A stretch of DNA of 64,000 bases from Dacryopinax spathularia (taxonomy: Eukaryota > Basidiomycota > Dacrymycetes > Dacrymycetales > Dacrymycetaceae): NCBI GenBank assembly GCA_037974965.1, contig JBBPFI010000003.1, positions 1,736,001-1,800,000 on the forward strand. Reading direction: 5' to 3'. The notes below the pieces were generated by a model. That model searched no databases and had not been told where the DNA came from. It saw only the letters and a program-made list of their open reading frames with translations. A program made the translations under genes and the position numbers. Positions 59,934 to 64,000 of the stretch are shown here, one piece after another (the stretch's first letter is position 1; each line of letters starts with the position of its first letter).

Positions 59934-61994
59934 CTAATGAGGAAGATGGTGTCGAGGGGGATAGACTTGGCTATTGCTGGGCCAGTGAAGATATGTTTGT
60001 CTGGGTTCCGGGAGAGAAGGCGCAGACTCAGTAGCATGCTGTCTCCCATGCTGGTCATCTGCGAAGGCCGTATGGAGCGGTGTACGATTGGTGGCCAATC
60101 CATCCTGAAGGGTTGACGACGTCGAGGCTGAAAAGGTGTTAAAGACAGCGGCGCTGGAAGCGGAGGGCGGCACGGGAACGTGCGATACTGGCATTGCGTA
60201 GGGATGAAAGCGTCTACTAGGCCACATTGCAGATAGAGGTGACTCAGCAGCAACTGTAGGGCCCGAACCAGTGGACGTCGTGACAGATATCCCCTGAGAC
60301 TGCGGGTGTGGGACGTAGTCTCCAGGGAGCAAATGGCCGTATGGCAGGTGCCTGTTCGTGTTCGAAGCAGCGAGATTCAGACCAGCTCCAGCCGACCAGC
60401 CCGGCCCTCCCCATTTCCTGAGCTGCTCCTGCCAAGCGGAAAGACTCTGTCCCGGTTGGAGACCGTAGGTAGCCCTAAAGAGGGTCGTTGTGGGCAGGTC
60501 CTGGCTTGCCATTGCGCATGTAGAGTCATAGGCTGCCGATGTTGTCTGAAACGAATCAGGGTACGCTGGGGGTGCATACTTGACGCCCGAGCTCTCCGGT
60601 AACGCCCCGCTTCTTGTAGTATCAGTTCTCGACAGGCCGGAGGAGTTGTCCATGGGGAGGTGAGGAGGATAAGCCATCGTCTGGCTGATATCGTTTGGTT
60701 GGTAAGGAACATAACGCGGGCTCGCTCCAGCCGCCGTACGGGTATTGGGAGGAGAAGGCACGGTGACGCTAGTCATGTTTGGATGATCTGTCTTTTGACG
60801 GGATCGCATTGTGTCACTGTGTTCCTCCTTGGCATGCGCATGAGCATGGCCATTTGTCCGCATGGTTTTTGTCTTGGTGGAGGCAGGTGAGAAGAGCGAA
60901 TGCGCGAGTTCCGGTGAGATAGCCTCGGTCTTCAAGCTCGTGGACCTGCTTTGCTCGGGGGTGAAGACCACGGCCACCTCCTCGGCACAAGATAGCGTCT
61001 CACTAGGGGACTTTGGGGCAATGTTCTCTTCTCCTTCCATGACGTCGTCGGAGAGCCCCTCGGAAGCGCGAGGGAGAGAGCCATGGTTCAAACGCCTTTT
61101 CCTTGGACGTGGAGCCATCGCTCGGCACAGAACATTATATCTGAGGGGAAATTGTGAGCGGAGATTCGCGTCGAAGTCACAGCGCCGACCTGTTCTTGGT
61201 AGCAAGACCTGTCCGACCGGGCAGATATGTCCTGGCAATCTGCGCCCAGGCTCTTCCGTGTTTATCCACAGCGTTCATGATCGTCGCATCCTAAACGCCC
61301 ACGTCAAAATTCTTAGCGGACTCCTTGGCGGCATTAATACCTCATTAGGATTCCAAGGGGAACGATCTAGGGACACTCAGGCTTCAGCACAGCGTCGTGT
61401 CGACCCAGATCAACCATAGGGCTCACCTATACTGGGGTTGAGTGCGTCTATCCATCGTTTTGCGCATTCTGACAAGAGAACATAAGTGAGTTCGCTCGGC
61501 AACATGGACTGAAATTGATCGTGACGTACGGTCGCCGCTTCGAGTGACAACGGCTGCCGCGATGACTGACCACCTACAGATAGCTTCAGACCGATGATCA
61601 TGGGCTCACCCCGGGGACGTGACCACTCACTGATTACCGTACTTCTCAACCGCCTTGCTGAGGCGACTGTCCTCTTCAGGAGTCCAGGCGCCGCGATTCA
61701 CAGGCCGCTCCATCTGGCCATACCAACGCTTACGGCAGTCCTTGTTGCTTCGGCCAGGAACATGCTGAGCGATCTCATGCCACTGTCGCGGGGGTCTTTC
61801 CAAACTTCCTTCAACTGTAGGAATCAGCGTGCAGGTCCAACGAAAGCGAATTGAAGCCTACCAAGTAGAATCGCCTCCTTCAGGCACTCATCCTCAGCCT
61901 CCGTCCAACTCCGCCGCGCTCGCCGCTCAGGAAGCGGGGCGCTTTCGGAGGTACTACCGGATGAATTGTCACCCTTCTCCGGGGACACGGGCAT
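59934..61994 (-). CDS. Three-repeat Myb (R1R2R3) transcription factor
   Basis: Reads from ATG 61994 ([18 protein letters not shown]) to TAG at 59934-59936. Three Myb repeats are assembled across short introns. R1 is [19 protein letters not shown] with [21 protein letters not shown]2 is [20 protein letters not shown] with [17 protein letters not shown] and [14 protein letters not shown]3 is [20 protein letters not shown] with [14 protein letters not shown] and YNVLCRAM. The start of R3 is not visible in the joined exons: between NPSI and DATIM lies an intron-like stretch of about 140 bp that may hide a small exon. A basic run (RPRKRRLNH) follows, then about 380 residues rich in Pro, Ser and Thr without a domain. 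Probably a nuclear DNA-binding regulator; targets are unknown. The long tail lies in one exon ending PPRHHLPH. Confidence 0.82.
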
Positions 61995-63857
61995 GCTATA
62001 GGTTTGCGACTGGAGCAACAACGAGGTGAAGACGCACGGGAGGCGCTTTGGCTCTTTTAACCAGGGCGCCGTTGGACCGCCGCATCTAAGCTAATAAATC
62101 CGCTCACGGGGTTCATGCCCGTACCCCGGAGTGGCGAAGGCACGCAAGTCTTCCATCATCAAGAACATCAGCGCGTGCTAGAAGCGCGGGTGCAACTTCT
62201 GTAGAAGATCGATTATATATGGGTGATGCCGCCTTAGATACCGGGTCGCTCCGCATTCGCGTCGGACGCCCCTCAGAATGATGGCGACACCCTGAACGCG
62301 CTTTTGTCACCGACCACCTTGGCCGACCACCAGCATGTGTTATTGATCAATGGGGCGGAGCCGTCCCAGCCAATAGCAGGGTGGTGGGGCTGTCAATCTT
62401 CAGCTTTGAGCGCCACAAGGTTGAGGACCATAAGGACCGTCTGAAAGGTATGGTGAATGCGGCAAATGTCCACTCCGAAGTTGTGGGACCATTTTGTCGG
62501 AGCCGATCGCCCCGCGACGATCCCGACTCCCGGGGTCCTGCTTCTGCTTCGCCTCCTTCTTGATTGGCAAAGCGGCGTTTCCACCACTCCGCGGTCGTTG
62601 ACTTGACAAACTCCTGTTTTGCAGCTGGGAGTGTCCGTGCCAATGTGTGCGTCCCATCTGCACGTCTAGAAGCGCACGATGCCGGGAGTTCACCATGTGG
62701 AGTGATTTCAGTGAGGCGACCCCTATCCTTCCTGTCCACCCCTTTTGCAGCAGTAAAATCGGACGATAGGCTGTATCTTTGAGCGCGACCGTCACGTCAG
62801 GCATTCCTCGAAGATTTGATCCGCCACTTTCTGCTTTCTGCTTCTTCGAAAGCGTCCCGCAGTTGGCAGCTTCACAGATGTGGAGCCTAGATTAGAGCCG
62901 CCAGTACTCACGGCTAAAAATGCGCGCATTAGCTCGAGCGCCTCTACAAAACACTACGGTGTGCTCTAGCAGCAAGGGAAGAACTACACGATAGCTGAGA
63001 GAATTCACACGAGTGACAGAAATGCCTTGAACTGACGGGGTTTGCAAGAGATAGCACGCGTATTACGGTATCAGAAGTAGGTAAAGCGATTTGCAATCCT
63101 ACTTATCAGCCAATATCATGCGGCGCTAGGGGGCAGCAAGGGCTGTTTTCTGATGCAGTGGGTTTAACGGGTTCTCACCCAGTGGCAGGCCGTCGAACGG
63201 AATGACTGGCAAGATCCGACGACGTATCCTCACCCAGCAGCTCAAGATCATGCGTATCAGGCGAGTTGATGGCCATCATTGCGACAAGCCGCCGAGAGCC
63301 GGAGCTCCGAAATTTCGGCAGGTTGACCCGGCTTTGTATATTTGGTGGTCCGTAAACGGCTCCCTGCCGATACGACTATCGGGATACCGATTAACAGCCC
63401 ATGCACCCCTTATGCATCTTCAGGACAGCAAACGCCATCGGTTTGGTTGCCTCATGATGCATGCTCTGCTTTCGGCGTGTCTAGCGATAGCACTTGACCC
63501 ATAGACCGAAGCCGTTTGACGCTTCTAAGGCAGGATCGCCCTTGGTTCGCGTTCGCCCATGCAGGACTTAGGAGACCAGCCTCTTCAAAGGTATTGTCGC
63601 AATTTATAGGGAATTGTCATTGAGTAACTCGCGCTCTTGGAGCGGAAACCTATCGAAAGCGGCAGTGAAACGATGCCTCGCACACGTGCGCGCTACACGT
63701 ACTACGCACGTACACCGATGCTTCCGGTCGTTGTGACTCCTCCGAGTCTGTGTGCTTGACTCGTCCCAACTTCAGACTTTTGGCTGCTGCTATACCGCGA
63801 GCCTACTACCCTTTCATCCAATACCCTGCTAGCTCATATCAGCTGTCTTCGCTCGAA
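61995..63857. other. Divergent intergenic region
   Basis: About 1.86 kb between the divergent starts of the Myb gene (-) and the last gene (+). A 130-codon minus frame at 62739-62347 (EFVKSTTAEWWKRRF) and a 100-codon plus frame at 63202-63504 were noted but show no family features. No repeats seen. Confidence 0.4.
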
Positions 63858-64000
63858 ATGTCTGACAACGGCAGCTATCATCCTGATGATTATGAATACA
63901 GCGAAGCCTCGTCTGGGTCGCGGAGGGCATCGTCCGACAACATGGATCTCGATCATGATATGCTAGAAGACACTAGCGATTGGGAAGACCAAGACGAGGA
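63858..64000 (+). CDS. 5' end of an acidic protein (cut by window edge)
   Basis: ATG at 63858 opens a frame that is still open at the end of the window: MSDNGSYHPDDYEYSEASSG, then SRRASSDNMDLDHDM and LEDTSDWEDQDE. The 47 residues seen are strongly acidic and Ser-rich with no domain. The context CGAAATGTC is a good fungal start. The product cannot be named. Confidence 0.5.
   Translation, partial: MSDNGSYHPDDYEYSEASSGSRRASSDNMDLDHDMLEDTSDWEDQDE

Noticed and set aside
62347-62739. 130-codon minus-strand frame upstream of the Myb gene
   Set aside because: Overlaps other frames on both strands, lacks domain features and has no consistent intron signals.
1-64000. tRNA, rRNA, CRISPR, LTR or other virus-derived elements
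   Set aside because: Looked for by eye on both strands: no cloverleaf with intact boxes, no regular spacer arrays, no long direct terminal repeats and no reverse transcriptase or capsid motifs. A covariance-model scan and a protein profile search would be decisive.

Overview
The window looks like nuclear DNA of a basidiomycete fungus, most likely an agaricomycete. Genes are densely packed on both strands and split by many introns of about 50-75 bp with GT(G/A)(C/A)G donors. Several families typical of mushroom-forming fungi are present: DUF7918-type proteins, arrestin-like proteins, a fungal KYDGER DNA ligase and a TKL-like kinase with a C1 domain. No rRNA, tRNA, CRISPR array or virus-derived element could be supported.

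Left part (1-23.1 kb): the 3' part of a large unrecognised helical protein; a Nudix ADP-ribose pyrophosphatase; an HD-domain cyanamide hydratase-like enzyme; an MFS drug/polyamine-type transporter; a very large sacsin/DUF3684-type protein with an N-terminal HSP90-like ATPase fold and an HEIAH zincin-like motif at its C-terminus; a protein kinase with a C-terminal C1 zinc finger; and two paralogous GNAT acetyltransferases. Between the two GNAT genes lies a 1,430-bp AT-rich non-coding hAT-like transposon with an 8-bp target duplication.

Middle part (23.8-48.2 kb): two DUF7918-type paralogues on opposite strands on either side of a small membrane protein gene; a large ATP-dependent DNA ligase-family protein; an arrestin-like protein; about 3.9 kb with no recognisable gene; dihydroxy-acid dehydratase (ILV3, branched-chain amino acid synthesis); two tandem MFS transporters that both splice to 455 residues; and an intronless, Ser/Pro-rich, probably disordered protein.

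Right part (48.2-64 kb): a complete MULE DNA transposon with identical 134-bp inverted repeats, an 8-bp target duplication and an uninterrupted transposase gene, inserted about 260 bp upstream of an M1 aminopeptidase gene; a second tandem M1 aminopeptidase that seems to be decaying at its 3' end; a three-repeat Myb transcription factor; and the first exon of an acidic protein cut by the window edge.

The genes do not form one pathway. The pattern is housekeeping metabolism mixed with local tandem duplications (GNAT, DUF7918, MFS, aminopeptidase) and two cut-and-paste DNA transposons. Exon boundaries were worked out by eye from splice signals, frame and family similarity. Family names come from remembered motifs, not from database searches.
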